Position numbers and translations under genes: made by a program
In this document: one piece after another, positions 51,417-60,747 of the stretch
Position numbering within the stretch: the first letter of the stretch is position 1
Layout: every line of letters begins with the position of its first letter
Assembly: GCF_900961225.1 (NCBI RefSeq)
Contig: NZ_CAAHFN010000048.1
Location: forward strand, 62,001-126,000
Direction: 5' to 3'
From: Modicisalibacter radicis
GTDB taxonomy: Bacteria; Pseudomonadota; Gammaproteobacteria; Pseudomonadales; Halomonadaceae
Length of the DNA: 64,000 nucleotides
Notes under the pieces: generated by a model
What the model was told of the DNA's origin: nothing
Seen by the model: the letters and a program-made list of their open reading frames with translations, nothing else
Database searches by the model: none

Positions 51417-51432
51417 ATCGCAGCGCTACGAT
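51417..51432. promoter_or_regulatory. LacI-type operator O1
   Basis: ATCGCAGCGCTACGAT, a 16-base palindrome with one mismatched pair, centred on AGCGCT. It matches the core of the site at 51513 and lies 97 bases from it, centre to centre. Confidence 0.75.
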
Positions 51433-51512
51433 AGCTAGCGTAACCAGAGGATCATCACATAGCGCCGTTCGGCAGAGAGAAATGGCCGGGCCGGCGAAAA
51501 TAAAACAACCAA

Positions 51513-51530
51513 TTTCGTAGCGCTACGAAA
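51513..51530. promoter_or_regulatory. LacI-type operator O2
   Basis: TTTCGTAGCGCTACGAAA is a perfect 18-base palindrome directly before the ribosome site AAAAAGGAG of tctC. The central CG step and length are typical for LacI/GntR-type repressors. Confidence 0.85.
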
Positions 51531-51542
51531 AAGGAGTCCGCC

Positions 51543-52472
51543 ATGAAATCCCTGCGTTGTACCTTGGCTGCACTGACGCTGGCCGGCGCCGCCCACTCGG
51601 CCCTGGCCGCCGATACGCTGGATATCATCGTGCCCTTTTCTGCTGGTGGCGCTACTGACATCGTAGCCCGTAGCCTGGAACCGATCCTTTCTCGTGAACT
51701 TGGTGTTACTTCTGTAATCAGGAACGTGGCAGGCGCTAGTGCCACGTTGGGCACGATAGAAGTAGCCAACAGCCAAGGAAACCCCAATATCCTAGAATAC
51801 GTACCGGCCGGTGCGCTTAGTATTCAACCAACGCTAAAAAGTCTTCCTTATGAACTGGACAGTTTTCGCTATATCTGTCGGACCGTCTCCAATCCAATGT
51901 ACCTGATGGTTTCAAAGTCATCCGGCATCAAGAGTTTTCCGGAACTCGTTAACCGCTCGAAAGAGCGCTCTCTGCTTTATGGGTCTTCCGGGCCGGGCAC
52001 GCTTCCGCATCTGGCGATGGCTGCGCTCGTTGTCCACAGCCAACTTGACGCTAGGCATATCCCCTACCGAGGTACCGGGAATGCCATGAATGCCTTGGCG
52101 GGTGACGAAATACAAGTCGTGGCTGGCACCGACACTATTCTGACGAACTATGATCTCCGACCGCTGGCCATCTTCGCTCTTCAACGAGATCCAAATTACG
52201 CTGATGTTCCCACTATAAAGGAGTTGGGTGTCGGCAAACTTGAATTTTCCGTCTGGCAGGGGTTGATCGCACCTGAAGGAATTTCTGAAAAGCGTTTCAG
52301 ACAATACTCTGAAGCCTGCGAAGCTGCCTTAAAAACACCGGAATTTCGAGAATTCGCTGACAAAGCTAACGTTAATATTGCGTACCTGGATCAGGAAGAA
52401 TTCAAAAAGTTCGTGACAAAACGGTACGAAGATAACAAGTCGGTACTAGAGACGTCCGGCCTGATCAAATAG
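51543..52472 (+). CDS. TTT-family (TctC/Bug) solute-binding protein
   Basis: 309 residues. A signal peptide (TLAALTLAGAAHSALAA) is followed by a Bug fold: IIVPFSAGGATDIVARSLEP (carboxylate-binding loop, about 30-49), LLYGSSGPGTLPHLA and VPTIKELGV. It captures a carboxylate in the periplasm for the TctAB permease. The first 100 bases are GC-rich like the host, then composition drifts to AT-rich, a sign of mosaic origin. Directly downstream of operator O2. Confidence 0.9.
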   Translation: MKSLRCTLAALTLAGAAHSALAADTLDIIVPFSAGGATDIVARSLEPILSRELGVTSVIRNVAGASATLGTIEVANSQGNPNILEYVPAGALSIQPTLKSLPYELDSFRYICRTVSNPMYLMVSKSSGIKSFPELVNRSKERSLLYGSSGPGTLPHLAMAALVVHSQLDARHIPYRGTGNAMNALAGDEIQVVAGTDTILTNYDLRPLAIFALQRDPNYADVPTIKELGVGKLEFSVWQGLIAPEGISEKRFRQYSEACEAALKTPEFREFADKANVNIAYLDQEEFKKFVTKRYEDNKSVLETSGLIK

Positions 52473-52498
52473 TCGGAGATTTTCAGAAGGATACTTTT

Positions 52499-52936
52499 AT
52501 GATTAAAAGGCGTGTCAATGCAAATGTCTTAGTAGCTTTATGCATGCTTGCGATAGGAATATTTTTATCAATAGTGGCATGGAGTGGGCCGGGAAGTTCG
52601 ATGGCAGTGCCACGAGCTACGTTGAGTCTATGGTGTTTTATTGCCCTGTTGATAACTATAAATGAATTACGTAGAAATATTCGAATCGACTCAGCAATGC
52701 CAGTTAAAGTCAAGATGTTGATGATTACAGTTCTTGTGGCATCTTTAGTAATATATTACGTGGGGTTCTTGATAGTTTCGGCTATCATTGTTCCTGTCAT
52801 ACTATGGCTATTTAAAGTACGTAGTCCGCTTCATATTGCATTGGGAACACTGTTGGTTGGCACAGGAATATGGTTTGTTTTCCATCATGTTTTATTGATA
52901 AGGCTGCCTACGTTATTAGAAAGCGGAGTGTTTTAA
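52499..52936 (+). CDS. TTT-family small permease subunit TctB
   Basis: 145 residues with four membrane segments (for example VALCMLAIGIFLSIVAW and ITVLVASLVIYYVGFLIV). It matches TctB in size, topology and position between the binding protein and TctA genes. The DNA is strongly AT-rich against its neighbours. Confidence 0.82.
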   Translation: MIKRRVNANVLVALCMLAIGIFLSIVAWSGPGSSMAVPRATLSLWCFIALLITINELRRNIRIDSAMPVKVKMLMITVLVASLVIYYVGFLIVSAIIVPVILWLFKVRSPLHIALGTLLVGTGIWFVFHHVLLIRLPTLLESGVF

Positions 52937-52937
52937 T

Positions 52938-54425
52938 ATGGATATGGCTATAGATGTATTAATGACGTCAATAACATGGCAATCTATTGTTGCCATCATT
53001 ATTGGAACATGGGCTGGCATTATAATTGGCGGTCTGCCCGGCCTAGGCTCCGTAGTGGGCTTGACAATCTTTCTGCCGTTCACATTTGGCATGGATATGA
53101 TTGCCAGTATGTCGCTCCTTATAGGAGTATATTGTGGATCGGTATATGGTGGTTCTATTACCGCTATATTGATCAATACGCCGGGCGCACCTCAGGCGGC
53201 AGCCACAATGCTTGATGGCTTCCCTATGACTCAGAAGGGAAAGGTTTCTGAAGCACTGGGGTGGGCGACATTCGCCTCGTTTTTTGGTGGTATTGTTTCC
53301 TGCCTTATTCTTCTTTTGTTTGCCCCGATATTGGCTAAGTTCGCGGTAAACTTTGGGTCAATTGAAGTCTTTGCGCTGACCTGCATCGCGATGCTCTGTA
53401 TAATCGGCGTTTCTAAGGGTAATCTACTTAAAGGTTTGCTTTGTGGCATCGTTGGTCTTTTTCTTTCCATGGTGGGAAGCGATCCGATAACAGGCTTCGG
53501 GCGCTTCACTGCCGGAAGCTATGCGCTCAATTCTGGGATTTCGCTCATCCCCGTCGTTATCGGAGCCTTCGCGCTTTCCGAGCTCTATATGCGCTGTCGA
53601 GATAATAATGACAATAAAACAAGCATCCCCGAAGCCCATTTAAAGTTTCCCGGCATCCGCTCAATCTTCAAGCGGCTGACAGAACTGCTTCGAGGGTCGT
53701 TAATAGGCAGCCTCGTAGGGGCGCTGCCTGGCGTTGGTGCAGGTCCTGCCGCCTTTATGAGCTACTCGGCTGCTCAACAGCTATCGCCTCGCCGCTCAGC
53801 CTTGGGAACTGGTGAGCCTGATGGCGTTATCGCTGCTGAATCTGCCAATAATGCCGTGACGGGTAGTGCCTTCATTCCCACATTGACTCTGGGAATTCCG
53901 GGTGGTGTCGTTACGGCGTTGATGATGGGGGCCATGGTAATACATGGGATCACCCCAGGGGTACGGTTGGTACGTGACCATCCTGAAACGATGTACGCAC
54001 TATTTGTCGTACTGATTATGGCAAATGTTGCCTTGCTTTTGCTAAGCAAGCCCTCGGTAACGCTTTTCCGTTACATATTCAAACTGCCTGAAGGCTATAT
54101 CATGGCAGGTATTGCTGTTTTTAGTTTTATAGGTGCGGCTTCAGTTCGGGGGAATCCTTTAGATTTGATTGTTGCCGCTGTGGTTGGGATCTTCGCTTAT
54201 GCTTTGAGGAATGCTAATTATCCGCTGGCGCCGCTAGTGATCGGCATGGTTCTAGGAAGCGATATGGAAAGTTCTCTACGGCGTGGTCTATTGATCGAGC
54301 GAAATGATTTTTGGGCATTTTATACCCATAGCTATATGTCGATTACGCTGTTGTCATTGATAATTCTATTTTTAATTTGGACTATAGGGCGCACACTGGT
54401 CAATTTTTTACGGCGCACTAAATGA
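52938..54425 (+). CDS. TTT-family large permease subunit TctA
   Basis: 495 residues and about 12 membrane segments. The TctA signature IIIGGLPGLGSVVGLTIFLP is at about 28-47. A second repeat, LVGALPGVGAGPAAFMSY, is near 259-276, and AESANNAVTGSAFIPTLTLGIPGG is also present. It imports the bound carboxylate by ion symport. It starts one base after tctB. AT-rich codon use continues. Confidence 0.93.
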   Translation: MDMAIDVLMTSITWQSIVAIIIGTWAGIIIGGLPGLGSVVGLTIFLPFTFGMDMIASMSLLIGVYCGSVYGGSITAILINTPGAPQAAATMLDGFPMTQKGKVSEALGWATFASFFGGIVSCLILLLFAPILAKFAVNFGSIEVFALTCIAMLCIIGVSKGNLLKGLLCGIVGLFLSMVGSDPITGFGRFTAGSYALNSGISLIPVVIGAFALSELYMRCRDNNDNKTSIPEAHLKFPGIRSIFKRLTELLRGSLIGSLVGALPGVGAGPAAFMSYSAAQQLSPRRSALGTGEPDGVIAAESANNAVTGSAFIPTLTLGIPGGVVTALMMGAMVIHGITPGVRLVRDHPETMYALFVVLIMANVALLLLSKPSVTLFRYIFKLPEGYIMAGIAVFSFIGAASVRGNPLDLIVAAVVGIFAYALRNANYPLAPLVIGMVLGSDMESSLRRGLLIERNDFWAFYTHSYMSITLLSLIILFLIWTIGRTLVNFLRRTK

Positions 54426-54482
54426 AGTCACAGTCTAATAGCGAATTACGTAACGGAAGCTTTAAAGCGAGGAGATAAATAC

Positions 54483-55916
54483 ATGTCGAATAACCCCAAT
54501 GTAATATTAATATGTGTCGACCAGTGGACCGGACAACTCTTGGGTTGTAGTGGTCATCCTTCTATTCAAACGCCGACATTGGATGCACTGTCTCGTAACG
54601 GCACTCGTTACAGCCGAGCCTACAGTGAGTGCCCTGTTTGCGTGCCTGCTCGTCGTACTTTGATGACGGGCACCTCATCCAGGCTCCATGGAGACAGGAG
54701 TTTTCGCCAAGATGCGCCCATGCCGGCACTGCCAACGCTAGCGCAGGCTTTTCGTGACGGAGGATACCAGGCCAGTGCGGTGGGCAAACTACACGTATTT
54801 CCTCAACGTAGCCGTATTGGATTCGATGATGTGATTCTTTCTGAAGAGGGAAGAACACAGTGGGGGCTTGTCGACGATTACGACGCGTATTTGGCGCGAA
54901 GTGGTTACTGGGGGCAACACTTTGCACATGCAATGAGCAACAATCAATATATATGGCGCCCATGGCATTTGCCGGAAGAAGTGCATGAAACAAACTGGGC
55001 TACTAAAGAGATGGTTCGCACGATTCGTCGGCGTGATCCGACGCGTCCGGCTTTTTGGTATCTATCCTATAGTGCACCTCATCCGCCGCTGACCCCCCTA
55101 AAAGATTACCTCTATCTTTATGAAAACGAGGATATAGACGCCCCAGTTCTAGGTGACTGGGTTGACTCACTTCCAGGTGCAGTTTGCGCTAAGCAGACTA
55201 ATTATTTTCCAAGCGGTCGGATTGATAGTTGGCTGCGGGGTGTTAGGAAAGCTTTTTATGCTCAATGTACCCACATAGATCACCAGATTAGGTTGGTTAT
55301 TGGCGCGCTTCGAGAAGAGGGGATATTAGATAACACAGTTATAATGTTTACTTCTGATCATGGGGATATGCTTGGTGACCATGGTTTGCTGGGAAAACGC
55401 TTTTTTTATGAAAAGTCAGCCAATATACCCATGTTGCTAATTGGTCAAAAAAATGATGATAAAGTCGCCTGCAATCTCGTCGATGACCGACTGGTTGGGT
55501 TGCAAGATGTAATGCCAACTTTACTAGAGCTTGCCGGGATTCCTGTTCCAGATACTGTCGAGGGCGCATCGGTAGTCGGAGAGTACAGGCGGGAATTCCT
55601 GTATGGAGAGTTTGGAGAGAGCCATCAAGCGACGCGAATGATCCACGAGGGTCGTTTCAAGTTAATTTATTACCCGAGTGGTAATTATGTGCAATTGTTT
55701 GATCTCGAAACAGATCCTATGGAGCTAGTGAATCTTTCACAAAAGCCTGACTTCGAAGAAATTAAAAGGCATCTTCTATCTGTACTTGCCAGCCAGCTGT
55801 ACGGTGCCGATGTTGACTGGCTTGAAAATGATGAATTTACAGGTCTATCAAATAATCCTGACGCCACGAAGGTTACCGGTGATCGATCGCTTATGCAGCA
55901 ACGAAGTATTTATTAA
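54483..55916 (+). CDS. Sulfatase (alkaline phosphatase superfamily), cytoplasmic
   Basis: 477 residues. The sulfatase signature CVPAR is at 53-57, so C53 should become formylglycine. Metal ligands include D13-Q14, and FTSDHGDMLGDHGLLGK (about 289-305) supplies Asp and His. No signal peptide, so it should work in the cytoplasm on an imported sulfate ester. It resembles choline-sulfatase and phosphonate-monoesterase types, so a phosphonate or phosphate ester substrate is possible. No maturation enzyme is in the window. AT-rich. It lies 57 bases after tctA. Confidence 0.88.
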   Translation: MSNNPNVILICVDQWTGQLLGCSGHPSIQTPTLDALSRNGTRYSRAYSECPVCVPARRTLMTGTSSRLHGDRSFRQDAPMPALPTLAQAFRDGGYQASAVGKLHVFPQRSRIGFDDVILSEEGRTQWGLVDDYDAYLARSGYWGQHFAHAMSNNQYIWRPWHLPEEVHETNWATKEMVRTIRRRDPTRPAFWYLSYSAPHPPLTPLKDYLYLYENEDIDAPVLGDWVDSLPGAVCAKQTNYFPSGRIDSWLRGVRKAFYAQCTHIDHQIRLVIGALREEGILDNTVIMFTSDHGDMLGDHGLLGKRFFYEKSANIPMLLIGQKNDDKVACNLVDDRLVGLQDVMPTLLELAGIPVPDTVEGASVVGEYRREFLYGEFGESHQATRMIHEGRFKLIYYPSGNYVQLFDLETDPMELVNLSQKPDFEEIKRHLLSVLASQLYGADVDWLENDEFTGLSNNPDATKVTGDRSLMQQRSIY

Positions 55917-56004
55917 ATGAGCCAATACTGTCATCGCTAGCTCTATTGCCAGCGTTAAGGACCTTGATAAAGGCTGTATTCGCTAACTTACAGAACGAGT
56001 TGCC

Positions 56005-57156
56005 ATGACCATTACCGATCTCAAGACCCATGTGCTGGCCGCGCCGCTGGACCAGCCGTTCGCCTTCTCCCAGGGCTGGGTGCACCAGCGCACCGCGATG
56101 CTGGTCGAAATCCATACCGCCGACGGCCTGGTCGGCTGGGGCGAGTGCGTCAACCACGGCCTGCAGCCGCCGCAGGTCGCCCAGGCGATGGTCGAGCATG
56201 CGCTAAAGCCGCTGGTGATCGGCCGTTCGATCTTCGATCGCGAAGTGCTGTGGGAAACGCTGTACAACCACACCCGGCCCTACGGCCAGAAGGGCGTGGC
56301 GCTGTTCGGCATCGCCGCGATCGACATCGCGCTGTGGGATCTGGCGGGCAAGGCGCTGGGTCAGCCGATCCATCGCCTGATGGGAGGCGCGTTCCGCACC
56401 GAGATTCGTCCCTACGCCACCGGCTTCTATCGCCGCGAGGGTGGCCGGTATCCCGAGGAGGTGGTCGAGGAGGCGCTGCGCCACCAGGCCAACGGCTACC
56501 GGGCGATGAAGCTCAAGACCGGCTTCGGCATCGAGGCGGACATTCGCGACATGCGCGCCGTGCGCGAGGCGGTGGGCGACGACGTGGCGCTGATGATGGA
56601 CGCCAACTGCGCCTACAGCGTGGCGGCGGCACGGCGCATCCTGATGGAGCTGGAAGACACCCGCGTGCACCTGTTCGAGGAGCCGCTGAGCCCGGAAAAC
56701 CGCCACGGCTACCGCGAGCTCAAGGGTCTCTCGCGTACCTGGATCGCCGCCGGCGAGAACGAATATACCAAGATCGGCTACCGCGACCTGATCAGCGAGG
56801 GCGCGCTGGACGTCATCCAGCCGGATCTCGGCGCCGCCGGCGGGCTCACCGAGTGCCGGAAGATCGCCGCGCTGGCCCAGGCCTGGCACGTGCCGCTGAT
56901 CCCCCACGTGTGGGGCTCCGGTGTCGGCCTGGCCGCCGCGGTGCAGTTCATCGCCAGCCTGCCGCCTCAGCCGCTGTCGCTGACGCCCGACGAGCCGATG
57001 CTCGAGTACGACCAGTCGGCGCACCCCTTCCGTCAGGAACTGATCGGTGGCGAATTCCAGCTCAATGCCAACGGCTGCGTCGAGGTGCTCGACAAGCCGG
57101 GTCTGGGTATCGAGATCGACCGTAGTGTCATCGACCGCTATCGCATCGACGCCTGA
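56005..57156 (+). CDS. Mandelate racemase/muconate lactonizing family enzyme (likely acid-sugar dehydratase)
   Basis: 383 residues. All catalytic residues of the mandelate racemase subgroup are visible: KxK as K169/K171, metal ligands D199, E225 and E251, and the His-Asp dyad H301/D274 (PHVWGSG). The set abstracts a proton alpha to a carboxylate, most often in dehydration or racemisation of sugar acids. The DNA is GC-rich, in sharp contrast to the sulfatase gene 88 bases upstream. The substrate is unknown. Confidence 0.9.
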   Translation: MTITDLKTHVLAAPLDQPFAFSQGWVHQRTAMLVEIHTADGLVGWGECVNHGLQPPQVAQAMVEHALKPLVIGRSIFDREVLWETLYNHTRPYGQKGVALFGIAAIDIALWDLAGKALGQPIHRLMGGAFRTEIRPYATGFYRREGGRYPEEVVEEALRHQANGYRAMKLKTGFGIEADIRDMRAVREAVGDDVALMMDANCAYSVAAARRILMELEDTRVHLFEEPLSPENRHGYRELKGLSRTWIAAGENEYTKIGYRDLISEGALDVIQPDLGAAGGLTECRKIAALAQAWHVPLIPHVWGSGVGLAAAVQFIASLPPQPLSLTPDEPMLEYDQSAHPFRQELIGGEFQLNANGCVEVLDKPGLGIEIDRSVIDRYRIDA

Positions 57157-57182
57157 TCGCCGCTTCTGCAAAAGGACTCCGC

Positions 57183-58973
57183 ATGACCAATCGAGCCAAG
57201 AAAATATTGCTGCTGGGAGTCGATGGGCTGATTCCCGAACTCGTCGAGCGCTTCTGCGCCGAGGGCGTACTGCCCAACATCCGGCGGCTGCGCGACGAGG
57301 GCGGTCACACCCGTCTGCTGCCCTACATCTCGACCTGGGGCGACACCAACTTCGTCGCCTTTCTCACCGGCCAGGCGCCCGGGACCAGTTGGGTCGGCCA
57401 ACGCATGCCGCCGCGCGGCACCGGCCATCTGCTGGAGCTGATGCGCGAGGCCGGCCAACGCGCCGCGCTGGTCCACTTCCCCGAGAGTCTCGTACCCGTC
57501 GGCGATGAGGACTTCTGCTTCGCGCCGTTCTGGAGCGCCGGCGGCCCGGCGCCGATGGAGCTGGCGCCGGCCTGCCTGCACAGCACCCATCTCAATCAAT
57601 GGTCGGAAACGCCCCAGGCCGAGGCGCTGGGCTGGCCGCCGAGCGGCACCCTGGCCCATCATCACAAGCACAACCGCTTCGCCATCGAGCGCTCCGGCGA
57701 CGCCTACTATGCTCTCATCCCGTTCAACCGTGGCGAGCCGTTGGCGGTGACGCTGACGCCGCGGGACGCCACGCGGCTGACCCTCGGCCTGGGTGATCGC
57801 CAGGCCGGGCTGGGCGTCGGCGACTGGAGCGAGTGGCTACCCGTCTCCGCCGCCGGCGAAAACGGCTACGTGCGCTTCAAGCTGCTGGCCTTCGACGCGG
57901 CCGAGGGGCGGCTCGACCTGCTGCAGTCGCAGATCACCGTCCCCGGCAAGTCGAGCAACCGGCCGGCGCTGGCCGAGCGCCTGACCCAACGCCACGGGCC
58001 GTTCATCTCCAAGTGGGCGGTGTCGGCCGACCCCGACATCCGTTACTTCGAGACCAGCTTCGAGGAGGGGCATCACCAGCTGACGTGGCTGGTCGACAGC
58101 GCCCTGACGCTGCTCGACGAGGAGGACTTTCAGCTGTTCGCCACCGTCTTCCGTCTCAACGACGAGACCCATCACACCTGTCTGGCCTACTGTGATCCCG
58201 AGTCGGCGTTCTACTCGCCGGCCGAGCAGGCGCGTTACCTGGAGGTCATCCGTCGTTCCTATCGGATTCTGGACGACGCCGTGGGTCGGCTGCTGGCGGG
58301 GCGGCGCGACGACACCGTGATCGTGCTCGCCTCCGATCACGGCGACGTGCCCAATCGCTACCTGTGCGACATCCATCGCCGGCTGGCCGAGTTCGACCTG
58401 TGCAGCCTCGATGCCCAGGGCCGGCCGATCGTCGAGCGCAGCCGGGCCTTCCTCAAGGACGAACGCGGCGGGCTCGAGATCTTCGTCAACCGCGATGTCG
58501 TCGATGCCGCGGAGGTCGACCGGGTGCAGACCCGCATCCTCAAGGCGCTGACCACCTGGTACGTCGACACGGCCGAGGGCGAATGCAATGCGGTGGCGCT
58601 GGCGGTCAAGAAGCAGGACGCCAGCGTGCTCGGCTACTGGGGCGAGCACATGGGCGACGTGCTGTTCGCCTACGCGCCGGGCTTCGTCTGGGGCACCAAC
58701 CGCCGCGGCGATAGCGTGGCGCCGGTGACCAGCGCCGGCGCCAACCACGGCCCCCAGGTGCCCACGGCGAGTACCGCGTTCGCTTCCAATCACGGCCTGG
58801 CGATCTTCCATGGCGAGGGCATCCGCGCCGACGTGCAGCTACCGTTCGACACCGCCACCGGCATCCAGCGCATGGACGACGCCGGCGCCACCTTCGCCGA
58901 GCTGCTGAGGCTCGACACGGCGTCGCTCGACGGCAAGCCGCTGGCGGCGCTGCTCGACCGGGCGCGCGGCTGA
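57183..58973 (+). CDS. Alkaline phosphatase superfamily hydrolase (NPP-like)
   Basis: 596 residues. The N-terminal metal site LLLGVDGLIPEL is at 9-20. A nucleophile region, WGDTNFVAFLTG (about 52-63, Thr likely), follows, and VIVLASDHGDVPNRYL (about 380-395) carries the second Asp-His pair. A final HGPQVPTAST segment holds another histidine. It lacks CxPxR, so it is not a formylglycine sulfatase; phosphodiesterase or pyrophosphatase chemistry is more likely. No signal peptide. It follows the enolase-family gene by 26 bases. Confidence 0.82.
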   Translation: MTNRAKKILLLGVDGLIPELVERFCAEGVLPNIRRLRDEGGHTRLLPYISTWGDTNFVAFLTGQAPGTSWVGQRMPPRGTGHLLELMREAGQRAALVHFPESLVPVGDEDFCFAPFWSAGGPAPMELAPACLHSTHLNQWSETPQAEALGWPPSGTLAHHHKHNRFAIERSGDAYYALIPFNRGEPLAVTLTPRDATRLTLGLGDRQAGLGVGDWSEWLPVSAAGENGYVRFKLLAFDAAEGRLDLLQSQITVPGKSSNRPALAERLTQRHGPFISKWAVSADPDIRYFETSFEEGHHQLTWLVDSALTLLDEEDFQLFATVFRLNDETHHTCLAYCDPESAFYSPAEQARYLEVIRRSYRILDDAVGRLLAGRRDDTVIVLASDHGDVPNRYLCDIHRRLAEFDLCSLDAQGRPIVERSRAFLKDERGGLEIFVNRDVVDAAEVDRVQTRILKALTTWYVDTAEGECNAVALAVKKQDASVLGYWGEHMGDVLFAYAPGFVWGTNRRGDSVAPVTSAGANHGPQVPTASTAFASNHGLAIFHGEGIRADVQLPFDTATGIQRMDDAGATFAELLRLDTASLDGKPLAALLDRARG

Positions 58974-59021
58974 TGTGGGCGCCGCTGAGCGACAGCCGGC
59001 GCGCTCGCTACCCGTCGCTGG

Positions 59022-59043
59022 CCGGGGGCGTTACCCCCGGTTT
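59022..59043 (+). terminator. Hairpin before the porin gene
   Basis: CCGGGGG at 59022-59028 pairs with CCCCCGG at 59034-59040 over CGTTA, followed by TTTCATT. It may terminate weakly after the hydrolase gene or protect the porin mRNA. Confidence 0.6.
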
Positions 59044-59067
59044 CATTACAAATAAGGAAGATTGATT

Positions 59068-59817
59068 ATGAATAACAAGTTGCGTATTAACTTGGCTCGC
59101 TACGCCATAACAAGCGTTTTGGCGGGCTCCATTGGCGTGCCCATGGTTGCTAACGCTTCCGAAACGAGTCTCGTGATAAAATATCAGCAAACATTTAAAG
59201 AAAATAAGTATTACCGCCCTCTAGTGGGGGTGTTTCATAAGTTTGATAATAATCTAAAGCTGGGGTTCGTCCATAAGCGACAGTGGCGTGAAGAAGTCAA
59301 GACTAGTGGGTTTCCTAAGTTTCAAGAGACAGTAGTCAGCGCTGCTTATGGGATAAAGCTGGGAAAGAATGGCAAAGCGACATTGACTCCCGCTATTGAG
59401 TATAAATTCAATCATAAGAAAGAAACAGTGCGGCCTTCCGTGAAAATATTCTACAGACTGAATAATGAATGGGGTGTAGGGGCTAGATACCGTTATGAGT
59501 ATCAAGTGCACAATGGGATAAATGGTAAGCTATCTCGGATTAACCGTTATGATCTTTATCTAGACTATAATGTTTCCGACGATTTTAGCCTCGAGTGGAA
59601 CCCTAGTTATGGTGATATGCTCGGCGAAGGTGGAGGAACGTTTTATACGGATGAAAATTATCGAATTGAGCACGAATTTACCGCGAGCTATAAGGTTAAT
59701 GCAAAAAATGCTGTAGCTATCACATATAAAAGAAAAGACGAAACTTTTGAAAATTCTAAATACAATGGCGGCAAAAACGATGATGCCGTCCAGCTAGCCT
59801 ACAGATATGTTTTCTAA
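59068..59817 (+). CDS. KdgM-family outer-membrane porin for anionic oligosaccharides
   Basis: 249 residues. A signal peptide ends near NASE (about residue 31). A small beta barrel with many Lys and Arg follows (YKFNHKKETVRPSVKIFYRL; GVGARYRYEYQVH), ending in the aromatic AYRYVF. KdgM porins pass acidic oligosaccharides such as oligogalacturonates. ATG 59068 has AAGGAAG seven bases upstream. The gene is AT-rich, unlike the preceding hydrolase gene. It is the last gene of the catabolic locus before the IS remnants. Confidence 0.85.
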   Translation: MNNKLRINLARYAITSVLAGSIGVPMVANASETSLVIKYQQTFKENKYYRPLVGVFHKFDNNLKLGFVHKRQWREEVKTSGFPKFQETVVSAAYGIKLGKNGKATLTPAIEYKFNHKKETVRPSVKIFYRLNNEWGVGARYRYEYQVHNGINGKLSRINRYDLYLDYNVSDDFSLEWNPSYGDMLGEGGGTFYTDENYRIEHEFTASYKVNAKNAVAITYKRKDETFENSKYNGGKNDDAVQLAYRYVF

Positions 59818-60012
59818 ATAGAATTAGCCGCTTGGTTGTGTTGTGCAATGTTGTAATATTAAGAGTAAAATGGATAGCTTATGAGCTGGTTGTTTCGAGA
59901 ATAAATGTACATGAGTTCCAGGAAATTGAGCCAGACTAATGGTTTCATCTAGGCTTTGTACGAAAAGAAGGCTCTGCTAATTTTGCCCATGCTGCAGCAG
60001 CATAGGTGACGT
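59818..60012. other. AT-rich gap with possible left end of an IS remnant
   Basis: 195 bases without a gene. An AGGCTTTGTACGAAAAG run at about 59950 may be an IS terminal repeat, but I find no matching right end. Confidence 0.35.
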
Positions 60013-60747
60013 ATGGCAGGCCGTTGCGAGCTTTCCGAACACAGTTGGTCGCTGATCAAGGACATCGTCTCACCGACCTAGGCGATGGGCCGGCCAAGGC
60101 GGGATGACCGCTTGGTATTGAGCGGCATCTTTTGAGTGCTGTGCTCGGGAGCCAAATGGCGCGACTTGCCGGAACGCTACGGCCCCTGGTCCATGGTGTA
60201 TGCCCGATTCCGTCAGTGGCGTGATGACGGCACCTTCGACACCGGGCTGACGCGCCTCCAGCTCAAGCTGCGCGAGGATGGCCTGATGGATCTGGACACG
60301 TGGATGATCGACTCCACGGCCGTTCGCGCTACCCGTGCCACCTCGGGGGGCGGCAAAAAGGGGAATCAGGCGAACCGGTAGACCACTCGCTGGGCCCCAG
60401 CCGAGGCGGCCTGACCTCCAAGATCCATCTGGTTTGCGACCGACATGGGTGGCCGCTGGCTTTCACGCTATCGCCGGGGCGGGACGCCGACACTCGTCAC
60501 TTCATTCTACGATGGAAGCGATCCGCTTGCCGGGAGGCGTCGGTCGGCCCCGGAAGCGCTATCACTACGTCGTGGCAGACAAGGGCTATGATAGCGATGA
60601 GTTGCGCCACTATTGCGACCGGCACCGGATGAAGCCGATCATCGCCCAGCGCAAGATGTACAGGCGGCCGCGGCCCGGGCTCCCCCGGGGCTTCGACAAA
60701 CTCAAGTACCGGGAGCGAAACGTGATCGAGCGCGGCTTCGGCTGGCT
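60013..60747 (+). pseudogene. Degenerate IS5-family transposase
   Basis: The protein reads through three frames. Frame A (60013-60381) has in-frame stops at 60079 and 60133 and contains VLCSGAKWRDLPERYGPW and DTWMIDSTAVRA (first catalytic Asp). Frame B (about 60365-60510) gives RGGLTSKIHLVCDRHGWPL. Frame C (about 60510-60747) gives VVADKGYDSDELRHYC (second Asp) and RNVIERGFGWL (Glu). The A-run GGCAAAAAGGGG at the A/B change is like the programmed slip of some IS5 members. The two stops and the B/C shift show that the copy is dead. Confidence 0.88.

Noticed and set aside
60340..60390. Programmed frameshift making a working IS5 transposase
   Set aside because: The A-run could slip, but two upstream in-frame stops, a second frameshift and the foreign C-terminus rule out an active element.
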